Below are positions 14,754 through 23,518 of a stretch of DNA of 49,795 nucleotides, piece by piece. The stretch comes from Oscillospiraceae bacterium (GTDB lineage: Bacteria > Bacillota > Clostridia > Oscillospirales > Ruminococcaceae). Position 1 is the stretch's first letter; every line of letters starts with the position of its first letter. The stretch covers positions 1 through 49,795 of the forward strand of contig JAFQBH010000038.1 of NCBI GenBank assembly GCA_017399765.1, written 5' to 3'. A program made the position numbers and the translations under genes. The notes under the pieces are model-generated. The model did no database searches. It was not told where the DNA came from and saw only the letters and a program-made list of their open reading frames with translations.

Positions 14754-16505
14754 TCAGCTTTCAGCCATCATCTGGAGGTTGTAATAAACTCCCTGCTTTG
14801 CCATAAGTTCTTCGTGGTTGCCCTGTTCAACAATTCCTTCATCGTTGAGCACGAGAATTGTTTTTGCGTTTCGAATGGTGCTCAAACGGTGGGCAATGGT
14901 GAAAACGGTTCTTCCTTCGGAAAGACGTTCAAGGCTCTTCTGGACCATTCTTTCGCTTTCGTTATCAAGGGCGGAAGTTGCTTCGTCAAGAATGAGCACG
15001 GAAGGATTCTTAAGGAAAACGCGGGCGATGGAAATTCGCTGCTTCTGTCCGCCGGAAAGTTTAACTCCGCGTTCGCCGACATAAGTATCATATCCGTCCT
15101 CAAGGGAGGTTATGAAATCATGGGCTCCGGCAAGTTTTGCGGCTTCGATAACTTCCTCTTTTGTTGCGTCGGGTTTTCCGTAAAGAATGTTTTCAAAAAT
15201 GCTTCCGCTGAAAAGATAAACGTCCTGCTGAACAACGCCGATGTTGTTGCGAAGGCTTGAAAGAGTGATGCTTCGGATATCTCTTCCGTCAAGGAGGATT
15301 TTTCCTTCAGAAACGTCGTAGAAACGGGGAATAAGGTTCGAAAGGGTTGTTTTTCCGCCGCCGGAAGGACCGACCAAAGCGATGTTATCGCCGGGAGCAA
15401 CATGAAGGTTGATTCCGGAAAGAACGGTTTCGTCCGAATCGCTGTATTTGAAAGCAACGTTTTCAAGGGTGATTTCGCCGGTCACGTTTTCAATGGGTTT
15501 TGCATCGGGAGAATCGGTGATTTCCGGTTCAACGTCCATGATTTCATAAAAACGCTCGATTCCGGTGAAGCCCTGCATAAAGGTTTCGGTAAACTGGGCA
15601 AGACGGGAAACAGTGTTGAGAAGAACGGTTGTATAAAGAAGATAAGCCGCATAGTCGCCGGCGCTTATCTGGCCGTTCATAAGGAAAATTCCGCCGACGG
15701 CAACAACGGAAATATACATACAGCCGTCAAAAAGACGAATTACGCAATGGAGTTTTCCGAGAGCTTTATATGCCTTGCGTTTTATTTCAAGGAAAATCTG
15801 GTTGTTCTTTTTGAATTTTTCCTTTTCAATGCCTTCGTTTGCGAAGGACTGAACAACGCGGATTCCGAGAAGGCTGTCTTCAATCTGTGCGTTGATTTCG
15901 CCGATCTGGGAACGTTCGCTGTAAAAAGCGTGCTCAAGCTCATGGCGGAGTTTAAGCACAAAAAATCCGAGGAACGGTATCATAAGGAAAATGAAAATCG
16001 TAAGCGGAACGTTGACGCTCATAAGGATTATGAAGGAAGCGACAAATTTTACAATTCCGATGAGTATTTCTTCCGGAGCATGGTGAGAAAATTCGGTAAC
16101 GTCAAAAAGGTCTTTTGAAAGACGGCTCATAAGCTGTCCGACCTTGTTGTTGCTGTAAAAACTGAAGCTCAGATCCTGAAGATGAGAGAAAAAATCCCTT
16201 CTCATATCCGCTTCAAGATGGGCGCCCATAAGGTGACCGATGTTTACCATAAAATAGTTTGCGGCTGTGTCGATAACTCTAAGAAGAAGATAAATTCCGG
16301 CAATTTCGAGAATCATATGAACAGAAAGGCTCATAACATCATCCGTTGCCGCGTTGGTAATGGTGCGGACTATCATCGGAAGAACGATATCGCAGACGGT
16401 TGTCAGAATTGCGCAGAAAAGGTCGAGGATAAGGGTAGGAAGATAGGGTTTATAATAGGGCATAAAACGGCGAAGAAGGCCTGCTTTCCCCAATTTCTTT
16501 TCCAT
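14754..16505 (-). CDS. ABC exporter, fused transmembrane and ATPase domains (MsbA/BmrA-like)
   Basis: 583 residues. The N-terminal half (about 1-320) has six membrane segments of the exporter fold with QLMSRLSKDLFDVTEF as the coupling region. The ATPase domain has Walker A GPSGGGKTT, signature LSGGQKQRISIARVFL, Walker B VLILDEATSALD and H-loop IAHRLSTI. One complete half-transporter, so it should work as a homodimer; no paired second half is adjacent. ATG 16505 follows AAAGGAAG. It is 28 bases after the MreB-family gene and probably cotranscribed. Substrate (lipid, drug or peptide) not readable. Confidence 0.92.
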   Translation of the reverse strand: MEKKLGKAGLLRRFMPYYKPYLPTLILDLFCAILTTVCDIVLPMIVRTITNAATDDVMSLSVHMILEIAGIYLLLRVIDTAANYFMVNIGHLMGAHLEADMRRDFFSHLQDLSFSFYSNNKVGQLMSRLSKDLFDVTEFSHHAPEEILIGIVKFVASFIILMSVNVPLTIFIFLMIPFLGFFVLKLRHELEHAFYSERSQIGEINAQIEDSLLGIRVVQSFANEGIEKEKFKKNNQIFLEIKRKAYKALGKLHCVIRLFDGCMYISVVAVGGIFLMNGQISAGDYAAYLLYTTVLLNTVSRLAQFTETFMQGFTGIERFYEIMDVEPEITDSPDAKPIENVTGEITLENVAFKYSDSDETVLSGINLHVAPGDNIALVGPSGGGKTTLSNLIPRFYDVSEGKILLDGRDIRSITLSSLRNNIGVVQQDVYLFSGSIFENILYGKPDATKEEVIEAAKLAGAHDFITSLEDGYDTYVGERGVKLSGGQKQRISIARVFLKNPSVLILDEATSALDNESERMVQKSLERLSEGRTVFTIAHRLSTIRNAKTILVLNDEGIVEQGNHEELMAKQGVYYNLQMMAES

Positions 16506-16533
16506 AATGAAAACTTCCTTTCATTTTTAAAAA

Positions 16534-17550
16534 TCAGCCGTGAAGGCGGTTGTTGGCTTCGGAAATGCAGTCCCGGAGATATCCCTGGAGGTTAAAGGAT
16601 TCGCCGGTTCCGATCGCGACACATTCTTCCGGATTTTCCGCAACTTCACATTTTAAGTTGAAGCGTTTGGAAAGATATTTATCAAGTCCGTGGAGTCTTG
16701 CACCGCCGCCGGTCAAAAGGATTCCGTTGGTTTTAACATCACCCGCAAGTTCCGGCGGAGTTTTTTCAAAAACTTTCTGAATCGCGGAAGCAAGCTGGTC
16801 CGCAAGGTCATAAAAAATATCCGAAAGTTCCTGCCAGTGAATGGTAACTCTTCCGGGAAGACCGGTCAAAAGGTTGCGTCCCTTTACTTCAAAAGTTCTG
16901 TCGTCATCAAAGCTCCAGCAGGTTCCTATGTTTTTCTTGACCTCTTCCGCCATTCTTTCGCCGATAAGAATTCCGTGGCGAAGACGGATATAGCGGATTA
17001 TTTCCTCGTCAAAACGCTGTCCCGCAAGCTTTATTGAATGTTTGCAGACAACTCCGGAAAGGGAAAGAAGCGCAATATCGGAAGTTCCGCCGCCGATATC
17101 GACTATGAGCCTTCCTTCCGGTTTTGAAATATCAAGACCTGCGCCCATTGCCGCGGCAACGGGTTCTTCGATAAGAAAAACCTTTCTTGCGCCGGCCGCA
17201 AGGGCGGCATCAACAACCGCGCGCTGTTCAACGTCGGTGATTATCGAAGGAACGCAGATTGCGACCCTTGGCTTAAGATAGCTGTCGCCGCAGACTTTTT
17301 TAAGCGCATGGCGGATAAGCACGTTGGTAAGGTTATAATCGGAAATAACTCCGCCGCCCATAGGGCTCATTGCGGAAATATAACCCGGGGTACGCCCGAC
17401 CATTTTAAAAGCGTTTTCGCCGACGGCAAGAACTTCGCCGGTGTCGTTGTTTACCGCGACAATGTTCGGCTCGCGGAAAACAACTCCGCGCCCTGTTTCA
17501 TAAACGATTATTTTTGTTGTACCTAAATCTATTCCGATATCAGCAGGCAT
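16534..17550 (-). CDS. MreB/Mbl family rod-shape determining protein
   Basis: Actin-like ATPase that forms membrane-bound filaments guiding side-wall peptidoglycan synthesis. 338 residues, family length. Phosphate-1 loop DIGIDLGTTKIIVY, the central DIGGGTSDIALLSLSG and the adenosine-binding GILLTGGGARLHGLDKYL are all present. ATG 17550 follows TAGGAGG. No mreC or mreD is adjacent, so it resembles the stand-alone mbl/mreBH copies; which paralogue it is cannot be decided. Followed closely by an ABC exporter gene. Confidence 0.93.
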   Translation of the reverse strand: MPADIGIDLGTTKIIVYETGRGVVFREPNIVAVNNDTGEVLAVGENAFKMVGRTPGYISAMSPMGGGVISDYNLTNVLIRHALKKVCGDSYLKPRVAICVPSIITDVEQRAVVDAALAAGARKVFLIEEPVAAAMGAGLDISKPEGRLIVDIGGGTSDIALLSLSGVVCKHSIKLAGQRFDEEIIRYIRLRHGILIGERMAEEVKKNIGTCWSFDDDRTFEVKGRNLLTGLPGRVTIHWQELSDIFYDLADQLASAIQKVFEKTPPELAGDVKTNGILLTGGGARLHGLDKYLSKRFNLKCEVAENPEECVAIGTGESFNLQGYLRDCISEANNRLHG

Positions 17551-17583
17551 TATAGCCCTCCTATTATTTTAATATTAAATTAT

Positions 17584-17612
17584 AGTGTAAATCCAAAAAC
17601 TGTCATTGTCAA
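17584..17612 (-). promoter_or_regulatory. Promoter of the MreB-family gene
   Basis: Minus strand TTGACA (17607-17612), 17-base spacer, TACACT (17584-17589); a TATAAT-like box follows five bases later as an alternative -10. Confidence 0.6.
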
Positions 17613-17637
17613 TTAAAAGAATGTAAATTGTTCTTCA

Positions 17638-17706
17638 AAATCAGGCTCCCCAGAGGGGGAGCTGTCTGCAAAGCAGACTGAGGAGGGATAATCCCTGACA
17701 GGTTAT
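17638..17706. repeat. Intergenic palindromic element (GCTCCCC / GTCTGC hairpins)
   Basis: Holds two adjacent hairpins: GCTCCCC with GGGGGAGC and GTCTGC with GCAGAC, then GAGGAGGGATAATCCC. This style of GC-rich double hairpin recurs as a dispersed element in many clostridial genomes. No coding potential; lies between the ends of the recD2 and the start of the MreB-family gene. Confidence 0.5.
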
Positions 17707-17752
17707 GATAAACACTTTATGTTGCCGTCTTCCTTTTTTGGAAAACAGAAAC

Positions 17753-19963
17753 TTATTCTTTCATCATAAACCTAAGATTTGTGAATCTTCCGCTTTTGCG
17801 GTTGTTATCGACCATTGTCATAACAGCCTTTGCGCTTCCGACGATTATAAGAAGTTTTTTTGCCCTTGTAACGGCGGTATAAAGAAGGTTTCGGTAATAA
17901 AGCCGGGAATTTGCCTCGAAAAGGGGAAGGATAACCGCCTCGAATTCGCTGCCCTGGCTTTTGTGAACGGTTACCGCATAGGCATGGTCAAGCTCGTTTG
18001 CGCTGTCAAAAGGATATTCCGCAACTCTGTCATCAAAACGGATTGCCATCATTCTTCCGATGGGGTCCATTTTTTCGATAATGCCGATGTCGCCGTTAAA
18101 AACTCCTCTTCCGATTTCACCGTCGTCTTTTGACCATGTCATGTCATAGTCATTTTTGGTCTGCATAACTTTGTCGCCTTCCCGGAAAAGGTGGCCGCCG
18201 TGGCGGAATTCCTTTTTCTTTCCGTCCGGGGGGTTAAGGCGCTTTTGAAGTTCGATATTAAGGTTCCAAGTTCCCGCTTCGCCGCGTTTTCCGGGGCAGA
18301 GAACCTGGATATCCCAAAGGGGAGAAAATCCATAGGCTTTCGGAAGGCGCTTTTCGCAAAGCTGGCAAACCGCCGAAGCACACTCGCTTTCGCTCTGGCG
18401 CGGAAGGAAGAAAAAGTCGTTGTCCTTCGATTCAAGATAAGGATATTCTCCGTTGACAATATCATGGGCGTTGGTTACTATCATGCTTTCCGCAGCCTGA
18501 CGGAAAATCGTATTCAGCTTAACGGAAGGAAGAATATCCGAACGGATAAGGTCATGAAGAACATTTCCTGCGCCGACGGAAGGAAGCTGGTCGGAATCTC
18601 CGACCATAACAAGCCGGCTGTGGAAAGGAAGCGCCCGCAGAAGAGAATCAAAAAGAAGGGTATCCACCATCGACATTTCATCAACGATGAGGGTATCGCA
18701 TTTTAGCGGATTTTTTTCGTTTCTGCGGAAAACCGGAGTAAGCTCGTTTCCGGAATAATCAACTTCCAGAAGGCGGTGGATAGTTTTTGCTTCGTGGCCG
18801 GTGAGTTCGGAAAGACGCTTTGCCGCCCTTCCGGTCGGCGCGGCAAGCATAACTTCGTCACCCTGCTGTTCAAGAAGCTTTATAAGTGCGTTAAGGGTTG
18901 TGGTCTTTCCCGTTCCGGGACCGCCGGTAAGAACAAAAACGTGGCTCTGAACGGCGTTTCGGAGCGCGCGTTTCTGTAAGATATCGTATTCTATCCCAAG
19001 TTCTTCTTCAAGAAGTTCAATGGATTTATCAAGGGCGGCGGAAGGTTTTTCTTCAGAACCCATAAGCATCATTTTAAGACGCCCGGCAGCGGAAGTTTCC
19101 GCAAGAAAAAGCGCCGGAAGATAGATATATCTTCTTCCGTTTCGGTAATATTCGTCAAGTTCCTCTTTCTGAACAAGTTCCTCAAGAGCGTTTCCCATTT
19201 CTTCCGCTTCGCCAAGAAGTCCTGCGGAAGCCGCAAGAAGGCTTTCTTCAGGAAGGCAGGTATGTCCGTTATCAAGGTTATGAACAAGAACATGTTTTAT
19301 TCCGGCTTTAAGGCGGCGGATATCCTGCGGATCGCCTTTTTTGGTGAAAATTGCATCAGCTTCCGCGAATTCAAGCCCGATTTCCGGGTCACAGAGAAGA
19401 TAAGGATTTTCCTTTATAAAATCAATGGCATTCGTTCCCCATTTTTTCCAGGCGCGAACGGCGATTGCCGCCGGAAGCCCGAATTCCTGTAAGGCGGTCA
19501 TAACTTTTCGCGCGCCGAAAGCCCGAAGATATTCTTCATTTATTTCAAGGGCAAGTTTTTCCGAAACGCCTTTTATCCTTGCAAGTTCAAGAGGCGTGTT
19601 TTCAATTACCTCAAGGGTATATTCGCCGAAGGCTTCAACAATCCGTTTTGCAATGGCGGGACCTACCCCTTTGAACGAACCGCCGGAAAGATATTTCCGG
19701 ATTGCGGTTGCGGAAGCAGGAAGCCTTCTTTCACAAACTTCTGCGCGGAACTGGCTTCCGTAAGTAGGATGGGACGAGAAATTGCCGGTGAGGGAAACTT
19801 CCTCGCCGGCTTCAACTTTTCCGAGCTCGCCCACAACCGTGACGAGTTCGCCCTGCATATCAAGATCAAACACAACAAAACCGCTTTCCGCTTTGTAAGC
19901 AACAATTCCTTCAACGGTTCCGCTGATGCGTTCGGGTTCCTGTTTTTCGTTTTTTTCGGGCAT
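17753..19963 (-). CDS. recD2: RecD-like 5'-3' DNA helicase
   Basis: ATP-dependent helicase of the RecD2 type, active without RecBC in DNA repair and replication-fork maintenance. 736 residues. N-terminal OB-like region, then helix-hairpin-helix repeats (about 95-145: FKGVGPAIAKRIVEAFG and IKGVSEKLALEI), then the SF1B core with Walker A GGPGTGKTT (347-355), Walker B VDEMSMVD (427-434), motif III MVGDSDQLPSVGAGNVL and the C-terminal AVTVHKSQGSEFEAV and LYTAVTRAKKLL. ATG 19963 follows ACGGAG. Complete; 393 bases upstream of the divergent dpaA. Confidence 0.95.
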   Translation of the reverse strand: MPEKNEKQEPERISGTVEGIVAYKAESGFVVFDLDMQGELVTVVGELGKVEAGEEVSLTGNFSSHPTYGSQFRAEVCERRLPASATAIRKYLSGGSFKGVGPAIAKRIVEAFGEYTLEVIENTPLELARIKGVSEKLALEINEEYLRAFGARKVMTALQEFGLPAAIAVRAWKKWGTNAIDFIKENPYLLCDPEIGLEFAEADAIFTKKGDPQDIRRLKAGIKHVLVHNLDNGHTCLPEESLLAASAGLLGEAEEMGNALEELVQKEELDEYYRNGRRYIYLPALFLAETSAAGRLKMMLMGSEEKPSAALDKSIELLEEELGIEYDILQKRALRNAVQSHVFVLTGGPGTGKTTTLNALIKLLEQQGDEVMLAAPTGRAAKRLSELTGHEAKTIHRLLEVDYSGNELTPVFRRNEKNPLKCDTLIVDEMSMVDTLLFDSLLRALPFHSRLVMVGDSDQLPSVGAGNVLHDLIRSDILPSVKLNTIFRQAAESMIVTNAHDIVNGEYPYLESKDNDFFFLPRQSESECASAVCQLCEKRLPKAYGFSPLWDIQVLCPGKRGEAGTWNLNIELQKRLNPPDGKKKEFRHGGHLFREGDKVMQTKNDYDMTWSKDDGEIGRGVFNGDIGIIEKMDPIGRMMAIRFDDRVAEYPFDSANELDHAYAVTVHKSQGSEFEAVILPLFEANSRLYYRNLLYTAVTRAKKLLIIVGSAKAVMTMVDNNRKSGRFTNLRFMMKE

Positions 19964-19996
19964 TGTTTTTTCTCCGTCCTTAATGATATAAATATA

Positions 19997-20356
19997 TTAT
20001 AGCGTTTTTTCGCTTTCCTGTAAACCTTCCCGGAAAAGAGAAAAAAGTTCTTCGCTTCCACGGAAAAGACTGCAATCAAAGCGCCTTTCAAGCCTTTCAC
20101 ATATTCTCATTGCATCTTCGGAAATTCCTTCGCAATCGAGAAAAACTTCCCTTTTCATTCCGTCGGTTTCCGCAAGAATGCTCCGCAAAGCGGGTTCAAT
20201 ATCTTCTTCCTGCACGGAACCGATTTTTGCAACAACAAAAACCTTGTGTTTTATTTTCCTGCGAAGAGGGTTTTTTAAAAGCCATTCCGCCGCTTCAACC
20301 ATTCCGAGGGAAGCAAAAAATGTAATAACAAGTACTGCCAATGCATCAAAAAACAA
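19997..20356 (-). CDS. Hypothetical protein with one N-terminal membrane segment
   Basis: 119 residues from TTG 20356, which sits eight bases after a perfect AGGAGG; the frame runs on to 20443 but that extension overlaps the ribosome binding site. Residues 2-22 (FFDALAVLVITFFASLGMVE) are hydrophobic, followed by a basic patch (NPLRRKIKHK) and a soluble cytoplasmic domain with EDIEPALRSILAETDG. No family recognised. It is 33 bases upstream of recD2 on the same strand and divergent from the sporulation genes dpaAB. Confidence 0.65.
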   Translation of the reverse strand: MFFDALAVLVITFFASLGMVEAAEWLLKNPLRRKIKHKVFVVAKIGSVQEEDIEPALRSILAETDGMKREVFLDCEGISEDAMRICERLERRFDCSLFRGSEELFSLFREGLQESEKTL

Positions 20357-20415
20357 GAAAAATTCCTCCTTTCGGTCAATGCATATTATGAAAAAACGAA
20401 AAAATCGGTGAATGT

Positions 20416-20444
20416 AACCGCCAAAGGATTTTTTGCATAGCATG
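20416..20444 (+). promoter_or_regulatory. Candidate sigma-K promoter of dpaAB
   Basis: AACC at 20416-20419, exactly 16 bases, then CATAGCATG at 20436-20444, which fits mACm-N16-CATAnnnTA except for the last base. In Bacillus the dipicolinate synthase genes are transcribed by sigma-K in the mother cell. No sigma-A promoter is apparent. Confidence 0.45.
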
Positions 20445-20477
20445 GAGCATACCGAAAAATCGGAGGTTTTTTGAAAA

Positions 20478-21359
20478 ATGAAAAAATCGTTTTATATAGC
20501 CGGCGGCGACCTTCGGTCGGTCTATCTTGCAAAGGCGCTTTTTAAGGAAGGTCACGAAGTTAAAACTTTCGCCTTGGAAAAAGCGGATTTTCCGGAAGGT
20601 ATTGAAAAAAACGGGGATATAAAAATTTTTGAAAAAGCGGAAAATATAATTTTGCCTTTGCCCTGTTCCGACAGAGAAGGCTTTTTGAAAACCGCCTTTT
20701 CCGAAAAGAAAATTCCCGTTTCGGAAATTGTTGAGCATCTTCCGGAAGGCTCGGTGCTCATGGGCGGAATTTTGCCGAAAGAAATTCTTTCGCTTTCCGA
20801 AAAAAAGAAAATAAAGGTCTTTGATTATTATAAAAGAGAGGAATTTGCGGTGCGAAATGCGGCCCTGACTGCGGAAGCCGCCGCCGCAACGCTTATGGAA
20901 ATGCTCACGGAATCCATAAGCACCGTACCGGTGCTCATTCTTGGTCACGGAAGGATCGGAAGGCTTCTTTCCGCGATTTTAAAAGCCCTTGACGCAAAGG
21001 TGACCGTTGCCGCAAGGCGCTTTTCCGACCTTGCATGGATAAGAAGCGAAGGAATGACGCCCCTTGAATTTCGGCTTCTTGATGAGGAAATCGGAAAATT
21101 CAAAGCCGTTTTTAACACCGTTCCCGCACCGGTGCTCACAAAAGAAAAACTTGCTCTGATGGATAAAAACGCGATCATAATCGACCTTGCTTCGGAACCT
21201 TGCGGAACGGATTTTTCCGCCGCAAACGAACTTGGAATAACCGCAAAAAAGGCTCTTGGCCTTCCGGGAAAATTTGCGCCGAAAACCGCGGGAGAAATTC
21301 TTAAAGAAACCGTGCTCAACATTCTTTCGGAAATGGAGGAAAATTCCGATGCCCGATAA
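20478..21359 (+). CDS. dpaA: Dipicolinate synthase subunit A
   Basis: With DpaB oxidises dihydrodipicolinate to dipicolinic acid, the calcium chelator that fills the spore core; acts in the mother cell late in sporulation. 293 residues. N-terminal IAGGDLRSVYLAKAL is the family start; the second Rossmann domain has GHGRIG (156-161) for NADP; NAALTAEAAAATLMEML and the C-terminal LGLPGKFAPKTAGEIL are typical. ATG 20478 follows CGGAGG. Overlaps dpaB by 11 bases, a coupled pair. It marks the organism as an endospore former. Confidence 0.93.
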   Translation: MKKSFYIAGGDLRSVYLAKALFKEGHEVKTFALEKADFPEGIEKNGDIKIFEKAENIILPLPCSDREGFLKTAFSEKKIPVSEIVEHLPEGSVLMGGILPKEILSLSEKKKIKVFDYYKREEFAVRNAALTAEAAAATLMEMLTESISTVPVLILGHGRIGRLLSAILKALDAKVTVAARRFSDLAWIRSEGMTPLEFRLLDEEIGKFKAVFNTVPAPVLTKEKLALMDKNAIIIDLASEPCGTDFSAANELGITAKKALGLPGKFAPKTAGEILKETVLNILSEMEENSDAR

Positions 21360-21921
21360 AAAAAGACTTGGGTTTGCCCTTTGCGGCTCCTTCTGCACTT
21401 TTAAAAAAGTTCTTTCGGAAATGGAAAAACTTTCGGAAATTTATGATATAACCCCGATAATGTCCGAAGGAGCCGCTTCGATAGACAGCCGTTTCGGAAA
21501 AGCGGAAGATTTCCGGAAACGAATCACGGAAATTTGCGGAAAGGAACCCATAACCACAATTGCAGGAGCGGAACCCATAGGGCCTAAGGCTCTTCTGGAC
21601 GTTCTGCTTATCGAGCCCTGCACCGGAAACACCCTTGGAAAACTCGCAAACGGAATAACCGATACGGCGGTAACAATGGCGGCAAAAGCCCACCTTCGGA
21701 ACGGAAGACCTCTTGTTATCGCGGTTTCAACGAACGATGCCCTGGGCGCTTCCGCAAGAAACATAGGAACGCTTATGAACGCAAAAAACGTTTATTTTGT
21801 TCCGATGGGACAGGATTTTCCGGAAGGAAAGCCCGCTTCAATGGTGGCGCATTTTGAAAAAAGCGCCGAAGCGATAGAATCTGCCCTTTCCGGAAAGCAA
21901 TTCCAGCCGTTTTTTGGCTGA
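21349..21921 (+). CDS. dpaB: Dipicolinate synthase subunit B (flavoprotein)
   Basis: 190 residues, flavin-prenyltransferase-like fold: LGFALCGSFCTFKKVL at the N terminus, then TGNTLGKLANGITDTAVTMAAKAHLRNGRPLVIAVSTNDALG, which is characteristic of SpoVFB/DpaB. Start ATG 21349 has GGAGGA eight bases upstream inside dpaA; the frame is open further upstream but only as an overlap with dpaA. Partner of DpaA. A hairpin 21926-22000 follows directly. Confidence 0.92.
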   Translation: MPDKKRLGFALCGSFCTFKKVLSEMEKLSEIYDITPIMSEGAASIDSRFGKAEDFRKRITEICGKEPITTIAGAEPIGPKALLDVLLIEPCTGNTLGKLANGITDTAVTMAAKAHLRNGRPLVIAVSTNDALGASARNIGTLMNAKNVYFVPMGQDFPEGKPASMVAHFEKSAEAIESALSGKQFQPFFG

Positions 21922-21925
21922 ACTG

Positions 21926-22000
21926 AATAAAAGCTCCGTTTTTTTCCTATGCTTTGGTTGCTTCAAAGCAAAAAATCGAAAAAAGAACGGAGCTTTTATT
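21926..22000 (+). promoter_or_regulatory. Long hairpin enclosing the ribosome binding site of the glucosaminidase gene
   Basis: AATAAAAGCTCCGTT (21926-21940) pairs perfectly with AACGGAGCTTTTATT (21986-22000), extendable by a T/A run to about 20 bp. The enclosed loop holds a second stem, TGCTTTG (21950-21956) with CAAAGCA (21964-21970). The 3' arm contains GGAG (21989-21992), the only ribosome binding site of the gene starting at 22003. It may also act as an imperfect terminator of dpaAB. Confidence 0.6.
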
Positions 22001-22002
22001 TT

Positions 22003-22503
22003 ATGAAAAAACTTGTTGCAGTTTTGATATTATTTTCTCTTGCTTTTTCCGGAACGGAAGCCTTTGCGCTTACCGGAAAGGAAGCCGCAAAACTTGATTT
22101 GACAACGCCTTCCGGTTTTTCCGCGGAAGAACTTTCAAAAGGTCTTCGGGGCGAGCTTTCCCTCCTTGCGGAAGAATTTGTTGCGGCGGAAGAAAACTAT
22201 GGGGTAAACGCCCTTTTTCTCTGCGCCGTTTCCGCTCTTGAATCCGGCTGGGGAAGATATTGCTTCCGCAAAAACAACATCTTCGGCTGGAGCGGAAAGG
22301 ATTTTGAAACAAAGGCGGAATGTATTGATTTTGTCGCTTCAAAAATTGCGGAGCATTATCTTTCCGAAGATGGAAAATATTACAACGGAAAAACCGTTTC
22401 CGGCGTTAACGTCTGTTATAACGGGACGGATTTTTGGAAAAACAAAGTCGCGGGAATCATGGCGATGATATGGCGTGATATTTCAGCGGCAAAAATCGAC
22501 TGA
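22003..22503 (+). CDS. Secreted glucosaminidase-like (GH73-type) cell-wall hydrolase
   Basis: 166 residues. Signal peptide MKKLVAVLILFSLAFSGTEAFA (cleavage after about 22), then one catalytic domain: FVAAEENYGVNALFLCAVSALESGWG has the conserved Glu of the lysozyme-like glucosaminidase fold, followed by RKNNIFGWSG and the C-terminal helix. Likely cleaves N-acetylglucosaminyl bonds of peptidoglycan. ATG 22003 is used because the signal peptide begins there. Lying right after dpaAB, a role in spore cortex or mother-cell wall hydrolysis is possible but unproven. Its ribosome binding site is buried in a hairpin. Overlaps the convergent S1 gene by 21 bases. Confidence 0.82.
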   Translation: MKKLVAVLILFSLAFSGTEAFALTGKEAAKLDLTTPSGFSAEELSKGLRGELSLLAEEFVAAEENYGVNALFLCAVSALESGWGRYCFRKNNIFGWSGKDFETKAECIDFVASKIAEHYLSEDGKYYNGKTVSGVNVCYNGTDFWKNKVAGIMAMIWRDISAAKID

Positions 22504-23412
22504 AACGTTTTTTGAACAGTTTTCCGGAGAATATCGCCAGAAATCCATGTGACCTTTTGTAATAAAATATTCCGGCGCTTTCGGTTCGTTTTCGGAATCA
22601 AAAGCATCGACTATTATAAGCTTTATCTTCATTTTTTCGGGGATAAGGCTTTTTATATATACCGAAGCCTGCTGACCGGGTTTAAGCCTTGAACAGCTTT
22701 CCGCAAGTCCCGCAAGATTTGGCGCAAGTTCAACAAAAACCCCGTAATCTTCGACAGAACGGATTATTCCGGAAACGGTTTCGCCCGGAGCGAAATTTGC
22801 CGCGTTTTCCTCCCATGTTCCAAGGAGTTCTTTATGGGAAATGCAAATTCTTCCGGAAGGATCCCTTCCGGAAACAACGGCGAAAATTTCCATTCCGCTT
22901 TTAAAACGGTCGGAAGGGTGACCGATGCGTGAAACGCTTATGGAATCGATCGGCAAAAGGGAAGAAATTCCGCAGCCGATATCCGCAAAACAGCCGAAAT
23001 TTTCCATATGGGTAACGACCGCCGGGATAATATCACCGGGAATGAGCTTATCAAGATAGTTTGCGGTGCATTCTTCCTGAACGGCTTTTCTTGAGCAAAC
23101 CGCCGTAAGGCGGCCGTTTTTGTCCTTTTCAAAACCGGTTATGATAAAGCAAACCGGCTTGCTGACCCGGGAAATAAGGGCGATATCCCTTGTTTCGCCG
23201 GTTTCGATTCCGATCGCGCCTTCGTTTCTCGGAATAATTCCGCGCATTACGCCAAGATCGAGAATAAGGTCGTGCTTTGCGGTGCAAACCGTTGCAAAAG
23301 CTTCGAGGATAGTTTTGTTTTTCTGCGCCTCTTTAAGATTTTCAACGCTCGAGAGAGCGTTTTTATTTTTAACTGTTTCTATAAGCGAGCCTTCCGGCAG
23401 ATATTCCGTCAT
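22483..23412 (-). CDS. S1 RNA-binding domain protein (short ribosomal protein S1-like)
   Basis: 309 residues, shorter than full-length S1. Two clear S1 (OB) domains: LIPGDIIPAVVTHMENFGCFADIG with DRFKSGMEIFAVV, and FAPGETVSGIIRSVEDYGVFVELAPNLAGLAE; an N-terminal domain with GVMRGIIPRNEGA resembles the degenerate first S1 repeat. Clostridia often carry such a truncated S1 homologue, sometimes fused to IspH; here it is free. ATG 23412 follows TGGAGG. Probably binds mRNA or ribosomes. The frame and its 3' end overlap the end of the glucosaminidase gene. Confidence 0.85.
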   Translation of the reverse strand: MTEYLPEGSLIETVKNKNALSSVENLKEAQKNKTILEAFATVCTAKHDLILDLGVMRGIIPRNEGAIGIETGETRDIALISRVSKPVCFIITGFEKDKNGRLTAVCSRKAVQEECTANYLDKLIPGDIIPAVVTHMENFGCFADIGCGISSLLPIDSISVSRIGHPSDRFKSGMEIFAVVSGRDPSGRICISHKELLGTWEENAANFAPGETVSGIIRSVEDYGVFVELAPNLAGLAESCSRLKPGQQASVYIKSLIPEKMKIKLIIVDAFDSENEPKAPEYFITKGHMDFWRYSPENCSKNVSVDFCR

Positions 23413-23472
23413 TTCTCTTCCTCCAAAATTTTTTATGGAATATCTATATTCAAAAAAAGGCGGAAATATGAA

Positions 23473-23503
23473 AATAAAAAATCCCTCCGCAAAAAGCAGA
23501 GGG
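23473..23503 (-). terminator. Terminator of the VOC gene
   Basis: On the minus strand CCCTCTGC, loop of five T, GCGGAGGG, then six T. Confidence 0.8.
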
Positions 23504-23518
23504 AGGAATTGACAATAT

